Positions 27,297-36,303 of a stretch of 64,000 nucleotides of DNA are shown here, piece by piece. The stretch covers positions 1-64,000 of the forward strand of contig NZ_FRAB01000027.1 in the NCBI RefSeq assembly GCF_900142195.1, in the 5' to 3' direction. The DNA is from Paraburkholderia terricola (GTDB lineage Bacteria > Pseudomonadota > Gammaproteobacteria > Burkholderiales > Burkholderiaceae). Every line of letters begins with the position of its first letter. Position 1 is the stretch's first letter. The notes beneath the pieces are model-generated. The model searched no databases, was not told the origin of the DNA, and worked only from the letters and a program-made list of their open reading frames with translations. Made by a program: the position numbers and the translations under genes.

Positions 27297-27556
27297 GGGC
27301 GCTCTCTGATCAGGATGGAATTCGGAACACGGCGTGCGGTGCGTGAGCCCGGGCGGCATGGATCGTGAAGCTCGCCTGGAGCCGCGGCCCCGCGGCCGGA
27401 CAGTGCGGAATGCGCCATTATAGCCAATCGGCCGGTGGCACCCGTCGCCGGATCGGCGCGATAATCGTCCCGCGTCTCTCGATTGTGCCTCTCGTTTGTG
27501 AACACCGCGTATCCGGCCCCTCGTCAGTGCCGGCTGCGCGATCTCAAGGAGCATGC

Positions 27557-28996
27557 ATGGAAGAAGCCCGACACTTCATCGGCGGCGAATGGTCCGCGGG
27601 ATCAGGCGGCGAGACGATCGCCGTGCTCGATCCCTCGGACGGCCAGCCGTTCACCCAGCTCGCGCGCGGCACCGCCGCGGATATCGACCAGGCGGTGCAG
27701 GCCGCCCGCCGCGCGTTCGAAGGCGCATGGGGCGAGGCGAGCGCCGCCGAACGCGGCCGCGTGCTGTACCGGCTCTCGATGCTGGTCGCCGCCCGCCAGG
27801 AGGAACTTGCGCAACTCGAAGCCCGCGACACCGGCAAGCCGCTCAAACAGGCGCGCGCCGATGCGGCCGCGCTCGTGCGCTACTTCGAGTTCTACGCGGG
27901 CGCGGCGGACAAGCTGCACGGCGAAACGCTGCCTTATCAGGCCGGCTACACGGTGCTGACGATCCGCGAGCCGCACGGCGTGACCGGCCACATCGTGCCG
28001 TGGAACTATCCGATGCAGATTTTCGGCCGCAGCGTGGGCGCGGCGCTCGCCGCCGGCAACGCGTGCGTCGTCAAGCCGGCCGAGGATGCGTGTCTGTCCG
28101 TTCTGCGTGTCGCCGAACTGGCGGCCGAGGCCGGTTTGCCGGCGGGCGCGCTGAACGTCGTCACAGGTTATGGGCACGAGGCGGGAGCGGCTTTGGCATC
28201 CCATCCGGGCATCGATCACATCTCGTTCACCGGCTCGCCCGAAACGGGCAAGCTGGTCACGCAAATGGCCGCCGAAAACCACGTGCCCGTCACGCTGGAA
28301 CTGGGCGGCAAGTCGCCGCAAATCGTGTTCGCCGACGCGGATCTCGACGCGGCGCTCCCCGTGCTCGTCGCGGCGATCGTGCAGAACGCCGGGCAAACCT
28401 GCTCGGCGGGCAGTCGCGTGCTGATCGACCGGGCCATTTACGAACCCTTGCTCGACCGTCTGAGCGACGCGTTTCACGCGTTGCGCGTCGGTCCTTCGCA
28501 TGCCGATCTCGACTGCGGGCCGCTCATCAACGCGAAACAGCAACGGCGCGTGTGGGACTTCCTCTCCGACGCGCAGCACGACGGCATTCCGATGGCGGCG
28601 CACGGCGAAGTGATCCCCGAAGCGCCGCAAAGCGGCTTCTATCAGGCGCCCACGCTGCTGCGCGACGTGCCCGCAGTCCACCGACTCGCGCGCGACGAAG
28701 TGTTCGGCCCGGTGCTCGCCGCGATGTCGTTCAGCGACGAGGACGAAGCGCTCGCGCTCGCCAACGGCACGCAGTTCGGCCTCGTGGCCGGCATCTGGAC
28801 ACGCGACGGCGCGCGGCAGATGCGTCTCGCGCGGCGCTTGCGTTCCGGTCAGGTGTTCATCAACAACTATGGCGCGGGCGGCGGCGTCGAGTTGCCGTTC
28901 GGCGGCGTCAAGCATTCGGGCCACGGGCGCGAAAAAGGTTTCGAAGCGCTGTATGGCTTCACGGTGCTGAAAACCATCGCCATTCGTCACGGCTAG
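27557..28996 (+). CDS. NAD(P)-dependent aldehyde dehydrogenase
   Basis: A 479-aa soluble enzyme oxidising an aldehyde to a carboxylic acid. The catalytic Cys is in NAGQTCSAGSR (about residue 281) and the general-base Glu in LELGGKSPQIVF; the cofactor-binding GSPETGKLV and PWNYPMQIFG segments are present. The start at 27557 has AAGGAG five bases before it; the open frame extends further upstream without conservation. It is followed by an SDR and an MFS transporter on the same strand, suggesting a small catabolic cluster for an imported alcohol, aldehyde or acid. The exact substrate is not evident. Confidence 0.9.
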   Translation: MEEARHFIGGEWSAGSGGETIAVLDPSDGQPFTQLARGTAADIDQAVQAARRAFEGAWGEASAAERGRVLYRLSMLVAARQEELAQLEARDTGKPLKQARADAAALVRYFEFYAGAADKLHGETLPYQAGYTVLTIREPHGVTGHIVPWNYPMQIFGRSVGAALAAGNACVVKPAEDACLSVLRVAELAAEAGLPAGALNVVTGYGHEAGAALASHPGIDHISFTGSPETGKLVTQMAAENHVPVTLELGGKSPQIVFADADLDAALPVLVAAIVQNAGQTCSAGSRVLIDRAIYEPLLDRLSDAFHALRVGPSHADLDCGPLINAKQQRRVWDFLSDAQHDGIPMAAHGEVIPEAPQSGFYQAPTLLRDVPAVHRLARDEVFGPVLAAMSFSDEDEALALANGTQFGLVAGIWTRDGARQMRLARRLRSGQVFINNYGAGGGVELPFGGVKHSGHGREKGFEALYGFTVLKTIAIRHG

Positions 28997-29063
28997 GCGT
29001 GGTTGATTAGGCACTGGGTTCATCGCAAACGCATCACCATTCACAACAAACAGCGGAGACATC

Positions 29064-29822
29064 ATGCGGTTGACAGGTAAGACAGCCATCGTCACAGGTG
29101 GCGGATCGGGTTTCGGCGAAGGCATCGCGAAGACCTACGCGCGCGAAGGCGCGAACGTCGTGGTCAACGATCTGAACGGCGCGGCCGCCGAACGCGTGGC
29201 GAGTGAAATCGCGCTGGCGGGCGGCAAGGCGATCGCGGTGCCGGGCAACGTCGCGCAACAGGACGACTGGCGCAAGCTGCGCGAAGCCGCGCTCGAAGAC
29301 TTCGGCAGCGTGCAGATCGTCGTCAACAATGCGGGCACGACGCATCGCAACAAGCCGGTGATGGAAGTGACCGAAGCCGAGTTCGACCGCGTGTATGCGG
29401 TGAACGTCAAAAGCATCTACTGGAGCGTGCAGGAATTCGTGCCGTACTTTCGCGAGCAAGGCGGCGGCTGTTTCATCAACATCGCGTCGACGGCCGGCGT
29501 GCGGCCGCGGCCGGGCCTCGTCTGGTACAACGGCAGCAAGGGCGCGGTGATCATCGCGAGCAAATCGCTTGCCGTCGAACTGGGCCCTGACCGCATTCGC
29601 GTGAACTGCGTGAACCCGGTGATCGGCGAAACGGCGCTGCTTTCCGAATTCATGGGCGTCGAGGACACGCCGGAAAATCGTCAGCGCTTTCTCGCGGGCA
29701 TTCCGCTCGGGCGGTTCTCCACGCCGCAGGATATCGCCAACGCCGCGCTGTATCTGGCTTCGGACGAAGCAGAGTTCATCACGGGCGTGTGTCTCGAAGT
29801 CGACGGCGGGCGCTGCGTGTAG
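29064..29822 (+). CDS. short-chain dehydrogenase/reductase
   Basis: A 252-aa classical SDR. The NAD(P) motif VTGGGSGFGEGIA lies at the N-terminus, NNAG in the middle, and the catalytic Ser (NIASTAG) and Tyr155-x3-Lys159 (YNGSK) are intact. NDLN after the second strand favours NAD over NADP, since the Asp would bind the ribose hydroxyls. GGAGA precedes the ATG. It lies 67 bases after the aldehyde dehydrogenase and probably acts in the same pathway. Confidence 0.88.
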   Translation: MRLTGKTAIVTGGGSGFGEGIAKTYAREGANVVVNDLNGAAAERVASEIALAGGKAIAVPGNVAQQDDWRKLREAALEDFGSVQIVVNNAGTTHRNKPVMEVTEAEFDRVYAVNVKSIYWSVQEFVPYFREQGGGCFINIASTAGVRPRPGLVWYNGSKGAVIIASKSLAVELGPDRIRVNCVNPVIGETALLSEFMGVEDTPENRQRFLAGIPLGRFSTPQDIANAALYLASDEAEFITGVCLEVDGGRCV

Positions 29823-30009
29823 GTGACGCGCAGGTGGCGCGCAGGTGACTTGTAGGCGGCGCCCAGCTTGCCGCCGCGGGCCGTCGCACGCGCGGCCCGC
29901 TTGCAATGTCAGTGTTTTCCCCCGGTATCTATTCGTCATGCAAGCCATTCCGCGCGGATAGAATCGGGCGACAGCGGCACTTCATTTCCACAAGAAAAGA
30001 GGAGACATC

Positions 30010-31329
30010 ATGGCCAGTCCCGCAGATCCGCTTCACCATCCCGGCGCGGGTGCGCCGCCTTCCAGCTTCGAAGAGGCCACCTACCGCAAAGTCGGCTGGC
30101 GGCTGACGCCGTTCTTGATGCTGTGCTACGTGGTCGCGTATCTGGACCGCGTCAACGTCGGTTTCGCCAAGCTGCAAATGAGCGCGGACCTCGGTCTGAG
30201 CGACGCCGTATATGGCTTCGGCGCGGGGATTTTCTTCCTCGGCTATTTCATCTTCGAAATTCCGAGCAACGTGATCCTGCACAAAGTGGGCGCGCGCGTG
30301 TGGATCGCGCGGATCATGGTGTCGTGGGGCGTGATCTCGATGCTGACGATGTTCGTCACCACGCCCACCATGTTCTACGTCATGCGCTTCCTGCTCGGCA
30401 TCGCCGAAGCGGGCTTCTTCCCCGGCATCATCCTGTACCTCACCTATTGGTATCCGTCGCACCGGCGCGGCCGCATGACCACCTGGTTCATGACGGCGAT
30501 CGCGCTCTCCGGCGTGATCGGCGGTCCGATCTCGGGCTACATCATGAAGAGCTTCAACGGCGCGAACGGCTGGCACGGCTGGCAGTGGCTGTTTCTGCTC
30601 GAAGGTATTCCGTCGGTGCTGGTCGGCATTCTGGTGTTCTTCATCCTCGACGACCGCATCGCGAAGGCCAAGTGGCTTACCGCCGAAGAGAAGGAGTTGC
30701 TCGAGCGCCATGTGTCCGCGGAGGAAGCCACCAAGCACGACATGCCGATCCGCCAGGTGCTCACGAGCGGGCGCGTGCTGATGCTGAGCCTCACGTACTT
30801 CTCGTTCGTGATGGGTCTTTACGGCGTGAGCTTCTGGTTGCCGACCATCATCAAGACGACCGGCGTGACCGACGCGTTCGCGATCGGTCTGTTGTCCGCG
30901 ATTCCGTTCGCGGCGGCGGTGGTGGCGATGGTGCTCGTGTCGCGTAGCGCGGATCGCCACCGCGAGCGGCGCTGGCATATCGCGTTGCCGGCGTTCGCGG
31001 GCGCGATTGGTTTGATTCTCTCTGTTGTGTGGACGCACAACACGGTATTGGCGATGGCTTCGCTCACGCTCGCCACGATGGGGATTCTCACCACGCTGCC
31101 GCTGTTCTGGAGTTTGCCGACCGCGATTCTTGCGGGTACGGGCGCGGCGGCCGGGATTGCGATGATTAATTCGATTGGGAATCTGGCGGGCTTTCTCAGT
31201 CCGTATGCGGTGGGGTGGCTCAAGCAGGCAACCTCGGCGAATGATTCGGGGATGTATATGCTGGCCGGGTTTCTCGTGCTTGGCGGGTTGCTGGCGATTA
31301 GTGTGCCGGCGAAGATGGTCAATAAGTAA
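30010..31329 (+). CDS. MFS transporter, anion:cation symporter type
   Basis: A 439-aa inner-membrane carrier with 12 hydrophobic segments. The N-terminal YLDRVNVGFAKLQM segment and PSHRRGRMTTWFMTAIALSG are characteristic of the ACS family, which includes phthalate, tartrate, glucarate and hexuronate permeases. AGAGGAGA immediately upstream gives a strong start at 30010. With the aldehyde dehydrogenase and SDR before it, it likely imports their substrate, perhaps a sugar acid or aromatic acid; this is an inference. Confidence 0.88.
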   Translation: MASPADPLHHPGAGAPPSSFEEATYRKVGWRLTPFLMLCYVVAYLDRVNVGFAKLQMSADLGLSDAVYGFGAGIFFLGYFIFEIPSNVILHKVGARVWIARIMVSWGVISMLTMFVTTPTMFYVMRFLLGIAEAGFFPGIILYLTYWYPSHRRGRMTTWFMTAIALSGVIGGPISGYIMKSFNGANGWHGWQWLFLLEGIPSVLVGILVFFILDDRIAKAKWLTAEEKELLERHVSAEEATKHDMPIRQVLTSGRVLMLSLTYFSFVMGLYGVSFWLPTIIKTTGVTDAFAIGLLSAIPFAAAVVAMVLVSRSADRHRERRWHIALPAFAGAIGLILSVVWTHNTVLAMASLTLATMGILTTLPLFWSLPTAILAGTGAAAGIAMINSIGNLAGFLSPYAVGWLKQATSANDSGMYMLAGFLVLGGLLAISVPAKMVNK

Positions 31330-31354
31330 GTGGCGGCGGTTTTTGCTGGCGCTT

Positions 31355-31440
31355 CGCTGGTCCAGATACCCGATTGCGGTTCTGGACCAGCGAGCTAGAC
31401 GCGCTCGCCGTCTTCATCAGGAGCGAGGCGGCTCGCTCCT
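31355..31440. repeat. two inverted repeats between convergent genes
   Basis: CGCTGGTCCAGA (31355-31366) is perfectly complementary to TCTGGACCAGCG (31381-31392), a 12-bp stem with a 14-base loop. A second stem, AGGAGCGAG (31419-31427) with CTCGCTCCT (31432-31440), follows. Neither has a T-run, but they sit between the convergent MFS and lipoprotein genes and may act as transcription barriers. They also mark the left edge of the less GC-rich region. Confidence 0.6.
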
Positions 31441-31448
31441 CGATGGAC

Positions 31449-32093
31449 CTACTTCCCGCTTAACAGATCCTTGGTCCGCAGCGTAATCGCCGACAGGCCT
31501 TTTTCCACGATCTCCTGCCAGTCGCTGGCAACCACGACCTTCTTGGATTCGCTAACGCGCGTCTTGACGGTCTGCTCACCATGAAGCGCGCCGACATCGC
31601 CTGACAACTGCAGTTCCGACTTCTGGTTGGTTGAAATGGACCAGAAGCCGGGCTGGAACCAGGCCCAGAAATCGATGATTTGCGCCGTCACCGGAGTGGC
31701 GGCGGCAAAGTTGGGGTCGTCCTGCTTCACGACGATGTAGCCGGCCTCCTGAAAGCCTGTAGCCAATGCGCTTTCAACGAGGCCAGAGACCGTCTTGCCT
31801 TCGGGAAGCACCACGTCGCCGAGCGCCTTGCCATAACTGTTTCTCTTCCGACCGATCGCGCGAGCTTTCGACGCATCGCCAGAATCTTCAGCCGGATCCA
31901 GTGACGCCATGTCGGCGCTGGGAGGGGCGACCGTGAACGTGCGTTTGTCCTGTACGGAATCAATGCGTACGTATTTCCCCGTTGCAGGATTTTTGCCTTG
32001 AGGCGCGGAGACGTCGACAGTTGTCCGGCCTGCCGCGCATCCGGCGAGAATGGACACGGCGAGACCATAGATAGCGATTCGACCCAATAGCAT
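31449..32093 (-). CDS. putative lipoprotein, YajG-like
   Basis: A 214-aa exported protein with signal peptide and lipobox ILAGC (Cys about 19). The mature part has VRIDSVQDKRTF, VLPEGKTVSGLVESAL and a helix FQEAGYIVVKQDD, then a beta-rich C-terminal half ending in a short basic helix. The VxDxR start and LVExALxxxFQEAGY pattern resemble YajG-family lipoproteins, a group without well-defined function. It is the first gene of the accessory region; ribosome binding site AGGGG about ten bases upstream. Confidence 0.65.
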   Translation of the reverse strand: MLLGRIAIYGLAVSILAGCAAGRTTVDVSAPQGKNPATGKYVRIDSVQDKRTFTVAPPSADMASLDPAEDSGDASKARAIGRKRNSYGKALGDVVLPEGKTVSGLVESALATGFQEAGYIVVKQDDPNFAAATPVTAQIIDFWAWFQPGFWSISTNQKSELQLSGDVGALHGEQTVKTRVSESKKVVVASDWQEIVEKGLSAITLRTKDLLSGK

Positions 32094-32777
32094 GATTGTT
32101 TTACCCCTAGTTGAAGATTGATTGTTTTAATTGCCAAACCAAACGTTCGACGGTGCGGCGCGAGAAGATGGATGCGCTTGAGCTGATTCCGCCGGATCGG
32201 AAGAATATCGTGATTCTCGTTCGGTAATCCAATGGTTCGGCATTATTCCAACTTCTGGAGGTCTTTTTGAAAAGAAGTGTCGAGGAGAAGCTTCTTGCTC
32301 AAAATCTCTCTGGAGCATTGATATGCGTCGGCTGTTTATGCTTGCGCTGTTTCTGATGTGTTTCCCAGCTTGCTCTCGCGGAGCCGCCGAATTTTAATGC
32401 GGGAGTGACTTGCGTCATGGTTGCTGGTGGATGCAGTGGTCTGGAAAGTTGATGCTTCAGGTCGCACTGCATCCGACATCGCATCTTTTCATGCCAGGGC
32501 TGCAGCGGTCGTTTTATGACTTTCGCATAGACGCCCGGACGTGTGCTGCGATCGTCCAACGTCAACATACAGCCATTCGCCCTTGCGCTCAGCGCCGACG
32601 TTCAAGTGACCGCTTTGCAAAGAAATTAGCCCCTCTTCCCCACGTCGATGCGGAGCCCTATCGTGACCTTACCGCCGTGGCGCCACGGTAGTACGCGCGA
32701 CGCAGAAAGTGAAGTGCGGTGTCCAGCATCAGCGCTTGCTGTGATGCACCGCGCAGCTGGGCAACCGCTACTTCAAA
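32094..32777. other. long gap with one tiny lipoprotein-like frame
   Basis: 684 bases between two lipoprotein genes on the minus strand. Apart from the 24-codon frame at 32323-32397, listed separately, I see no gene with a believable start site. Confidence 0.4.
32323..32397 (+). CDS. possible tiny lipoprotein or remnant
   Basis: A 24-aa frame, MRRLFMLALFLMCFPAC followed by SRGAAEF and a stop. It is a perfect miniature lipoprotein signal peptide with lipobox FPAC at residue 17, and GGAG lies eight bases before the ATG. One frame over, the sequence continues NFNAGVTCVMVAGGCSGLES before a stop, so a single-base insertion near 32389 may have shortened a 44-residue Cys-containing peptide. It could equally be chance. 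Confidence 0.35.
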   Translation: MRRLFMLALFLMCFPACSRGAAEF

Positions 32778-33470
32778 TCAAATGGGATGATTCAGATCGG
32801 CCGCGAGTTGGGATGCGATGTTGTTTGCCCCTTCCGTCAAATCGAGTTTGATATCGGTGGCTACCACATTCAACTTCGAGTAGTTGAACGTTTTCCTGTA
32901 TATAGCATTGCCGGCATCGAGCGGGTCGGAATCGTTCGGCTTTCTTCTGAAGTGCAACAAGTTGTCGGCCTTCGGATACATCACGGCATTAGCAGAGACA
33001 TAAAGATTTCCCGACTGCAACTGGTAGCCAACATCGACGAATAGGACTGCGCTTGCCGAAGCATTGTCAAAGACGATTCTTTTCTGCGTGCTCGAGTTGA
33101 CAGTCTCGACATCGAGCGGCGCGGCAAATTTGATGGTCTGAAGCATGCCAACTGCACTGTTGGACGCCTGCTTCATGACGGCGCGGAAGTCATAATCGTG
33201 GAGTTGCTCAAGCATCGGAGCGGCGGTGCTTTCCGCCGAAGAGCGCCGGGCCGCATCGATTCCCGCTGCAACCAGAGCTCCGAGGAGGCCCGTGGCGCCA
33301 GCATTGGTAGGCGTCACTGTCACCAACAAGCTATTCTGGGGAATGAATAGCGCACCGGCTACCGGTCCGAGTTCATGCTGCTCCTGCTTCGTTACCGACA
33401 TGGGTGGTGTCGTCGCACATCCGGCCAGCGCTGCGATAAACAACAACAAAAAGAGGTTTCTCAGGTTCAT
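32778..33470 (-). CDS. putative lipoprotein
   Basis: A 230-aa exported protein with a short signal sequence and lipobox ALAGC (Cys18) in MNLRNLFLLLFIAALAGCAT. The mature part contains VTPTNAGATGLLGALVAAGI, a glycine/alanine hydrophobic stretch, and a beta-rich C-terminal half. It is on the same strand as, and upstream of, the lipoprotein at 31449-32093, but 684 bases away, so a common operon is doubtful. I do not recognise the family with certainty. Confidence 0.65.
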   Translation of the reverse strand: MNLRNLFLLLFIAALAGCATTPPMSVTKQEQHELGPVAGALFIPQNSLLVTVTPTNAGATGLLGALVAAGIDAARRSSAESTAAPMLEQLHDYDFRAVMKQASNSAVGMLQTIKFAAPLDVETVNSSTQKRIVFDNASASAVLFVDVGYQLQSGNLYVSANAVMYPKADNLLHFRRKPNDSDPLDAGNAIYRKTFNYSKLNVVATDIKLDLTEGANNIASQLAADLNHPI

Positions 33471-34056
33471 TTCCGGGATCAGTTCCGAGTTAGCGTGTGA
33501 TTAAGATGGCAGCGCCCGTAAGCCATATGGCCTTTCCATCAATCGTTTCGGCGGATTCAGCGCGGCAGTGCAGAGGGCTGAACAGACGAAGTCGAATGAT
33601 CGCGCGCTGCGATAACATTAACGACAGATTTTTGATTAACTTTAGCGAACGGCGACATTAAGAGGTTCGTCGATGACCGGAGTGGCTAAATACGGAGACG
33701 CCTGAGAAGGCCATGCCATCAACCGCTAACTCGCGCGAAGTTAGCGCGAACATCCCGTCAAGCGCGAATGAGGGTCTTCCACTGGCAAGCAATGCAATAG
33801 ACGCTATCACCCGCTTCGTGATAATGGGGCAATAAATCGCATATGTTCTGCCGCCGGACGCTGCTGGCTTCCCTATTTCCACGGTGAACGGCGCACCGCA
33901 TTTGCCGAACCATGAGCGTCCGCTTCGGCGAAACTGGAGCGGCTTAGGGTCGGTTGATCGGAGACTGCCGCGATTTGTCTCGGTTCGGCCAGGAAGAGAC
34001 GTCGCTCGACGGAGCTATATGGCTGAAACTCATCGCGTTTCGGTCACATCTTCTCC
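33471..34056. other. intergenic region, less GC-rich
   Basis: 586 bases between the divergent lipoprotein and nuclease-like genes. A minus-strand open frame (33658-33882) lacks a ribosome binding site and any recognisable composition, and I do not support it. Promoters for both neighbours are expected. Confidence 0.35.
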
Positions 34057-35139
34057 ATGTTACGATCCGCAGCAATTCAAACGAGCGTACGAGGGCGAGC
34101 GGCCGTGGCTGAGAAGAAAACGGATGAAAAAAATTTCAAGGAAAAGAAAGGTTGGAAGGACAACCTATTGTCCTCCAGCGTGCCGATGGAATTTGAAGTA
34201 TCCAAACTGTTAGTGAAGCATGGCTTTTCCACCAGTGCCGATTATTCCTATACCCGGCACGGCGCACAGGGAAGAGACGACTTCTCCGTTGACCTTCACG
34301 CGTCAATCTACCTGCCGTATCGCAGGCCGAACGAGATCACAACAGAATTCCAGTTGTTGATAGAGTGCAAGCATCGGCATCGCAACAACAAATGGTTGTT
34401 TTTTCCGGACCCGAACCTCAGCGACTTCTCATCGTTTACCCTGGGCCATACGCTACGGGTTGTAGACGATTTCGCGCCCGTGATGCTGGATACCCAGCCC
34501 TCTACCGCTTTCGACAACAAGGAAGAGCTCTGTATCAAGGGTGTCGAGATTGATCTGAGCAATGGAACAGTGCATGACGCAGAAATAAGAAGAGGCCTAG
34601 CCCAACTGCAATACGCTCTGCCGCGCCTAGTAACAGAAGCAATCGAGTGGAATTTGGGCATGCACCCGGAAGAGTGTTACCCCTTCCTCTACTGCCCAAT
34701 CTTGCTGACGACATCGGAAATACTGGTCGCAAAACCAGACACGACAATCGCAAGTGTGGAGAATGCAAACGCGCTAACGGACCTTGCAACTCCTGCCTCT
34801 TGGGTGGTGGTCTACTGCGAGCAGACGCAGGACTTCCAGCGGCATCGGCAGGTCGCGTGCGAGCCACTGTCCGGACTGGCCGAGTCAGGTGCCACTGACT
34901 GGATAGACGCGGTGCGAAAGAGCGCAGGAGTTCACGATTACGGTCTTCCGTCTGCGGCATGTGAAGAACTGACCGACGGATATTCACGCGGGAGACTTAG
35001 CAAATACTTTGGGCAGTTCATCGTCTGCTCATTGCCACACTTCGAGTCACTGCTAGGCAAGCTGAAGACGGTCGCCAGCAAGACGGACAAGACGCGAAAG
35101 GAATTGTGGGTCAAACCGTCGTCAGAACTATCGGTATGA
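34057..35139 (+). CDS. PD-(D/E)xK nuclease-like protein of unknown function
   Basis: A 360-aa soluble protein. Residues 44-110 show the layout of a restriction-endonuclease-like core: a helix with acidic residues (MEFEVSKLLVKHGF), Asp79 in DDFSVDLHAS and, after a strand, Glu103-x-Lys105 in LLIECKHRHR. This D...ExK set is the catalytic signature of Mrr-like and related nucleases. The remaining 250 residues are not recognised. The ATG at 34057 has no good ribosome binding site; a GTG at 34105 or the ATG at 34186 could be the true start. It stands alone among accessory genes, which fits a role in DNA defence, but no partner is adjacent. Confidence 0.65.
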   Translation: MLRSAAIQTSVRGRAAVAEKKTDEKNFKEKKGWKDNLLSSSVPMEFEVSKLLVKHGFSTSADYSYTRHGAQGRDDFSVDLHASIYLPYRRPNEITTEFQLLIECKHRHRNNKWLFFPDPNLSDFSSFTLGHTLRVVDDFAPVMLDTQPSTAFDNKEELCIKGVEIDLSNGTVHDAEIRRGLAQLQYALPRLVTEAIEWNLGMHPEECYPFLYCPILLTTSEILVAKPDTTIASVENANALTDLATPASWVVVYCEQTQDFQRHRQVACEPLSGLAESGATDWIDAVRKSAGVHDYGLPSAACEELTDGYSRGRLSKYFGQFIVCSLPHFESLLGKLKTVASKTDKTRKELWVKPSSELSV

Positions 35140-35269
35140 TGAGGTCGGCCGCCTTAAGACAGGCGGAGCAAAAGGTGGACAGGTGTTTGGGCTCGCCCCT
35201 CTGCCATTTTCTCGCAGAAATGCGACTTTACGCGTCTAGTATGCCTGCTATGAAAGGGTAGACGAGCGG

Positions 35270-35869
35270 TTACTTTGAAGAGGCTTCTCCATGCCTCTCA
35301 TGCCATTCGCCGGTAGCTTGTCGAAACGCTTCGCCGTGAGAAGTAGTGCCGTTATGAAGCATCGCGCTTGCAAATTCGGCAAACCCTTCGAGCACATCGA
35401 GCGGATCGGCGCTCGGCTCTCGGTCAGTGCCTTTTGCATCTTCCTCACGCATCGCCCGAAAGATTCCTTGGGACAGGAAGACGTTAGCATCCTCTTCCGT
35501 CACTGCCGCTCGCAGGTTGTGCGCTAGGCGATTGCGGATCTTGTTCAAGTGGCGGATGCCGCCAATGATCATCTCAATCACTGGGGCATCCGACCTTAGC
35601 AAGTTCGCCTTTTGTGCAAAGGTTAAGCGGGCTTCATCGAGATCGCCGAGAGCAGGATTTGCGTGCTGAAGGTACTCCGTGAGGTAGTGTTCGAGATATA
35701 GATGCGCGCGAAGAATGCGTCCAATACTGTCAGTGTCTTGATTCCAGCGTTCCTTCATCGCGTCGTAATCCGCTTCCATTGCAGCGAACGCTTTCTCACG
35801 ACCGCCCATAAGTTCAAGGGCGCGCGTGGCAATGAACTTGACCTCGTTGGGGGGACTCGTTTCAGTCAT
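35270..35869 (-). CDS. HEPN-like protein
   Basis: A 199-aa all-helical protein. The segment LRAHLYLEHYLTEYLQ (53-68) followed by IRHLNKIRNRLAHNL (105-119) has the arrangement of HEPN domains, with the R-x4-H motif Arg112-Asn113...His117 that forms the RNase site in active members. HEPN proteins are common toxins and effectors in toxin-antitoxin and phage-defence systems. No nucleotidyltransferase (MNT) antitoxin gene is adjacent. Start at 35869 is supported by AAGGAGA; the longer frame to 35953 is unlikely. It is convergent with the nuclease-like gene. Confidence 0.65.
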   Translation of the reverse strand: MTETSPPNEVKFIATRALELMGGREKAFAAMEADYDAMKERWNQDTDSIGRILRAHLYLEHYLTEYLQHANPALGDLDEARLTFAQKANLLRSDAPVIEMIIGGIRHLNKIRNRLAHNLRAAVTEEDANVFLSQGIFRAMREEDAKGTDREPSADPLDVLEGFAEFASAMLHNGTTSHGEAFRQATGEWHERHGEASSK

Positions 35870-36303
35870 GACCGTCTCCTTGTATCTGTTTTGCTGTGCA
35901 ATATGCACTAGTAGATGCGCTGATGGAGTTCGACTCACGCGGGCTATTCGCATCGACAGTGCTGAAATTTACGCCCAATGTCTGCGGTGAGCGCGACGAA
36001 CCACCATGCGGCGTCATTGCGCTGCGAGAGGCGTTCTGATGCTAGCGACGGCAGCGCCGCGTGACAACGTCTCATATCGGGGAGACTTCGAACCGGCGTC
36101 GATGCTGCCTGAGTGACTGAAATGGGTCCGGTTACTGCCGCTCGGCAACGGACAAAGCGGCAGTTCACCAGGTTTGCTCGACTACGGCCGGTTAGGGGCC
36201 GAAGCTGCGCCCCTATCCGACTCCCTACGCCCGATATTTGAGCGAAACCCACGTTTGGATATTCGTTCCATCTCGGCCGAACCCGGCCGTCTGCTGATTC
36301 CCC
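35870..36303. other. intergenic region
   Basis: 434 bases between the minus-strand HEPN-like and ParA genes. It contains GCTCGGCAACGGACAAAGC (36141-36160), which resembles in tone other short stretches around 37325 and 38575 in this island. No gene is supported. Confidence 0.35.
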
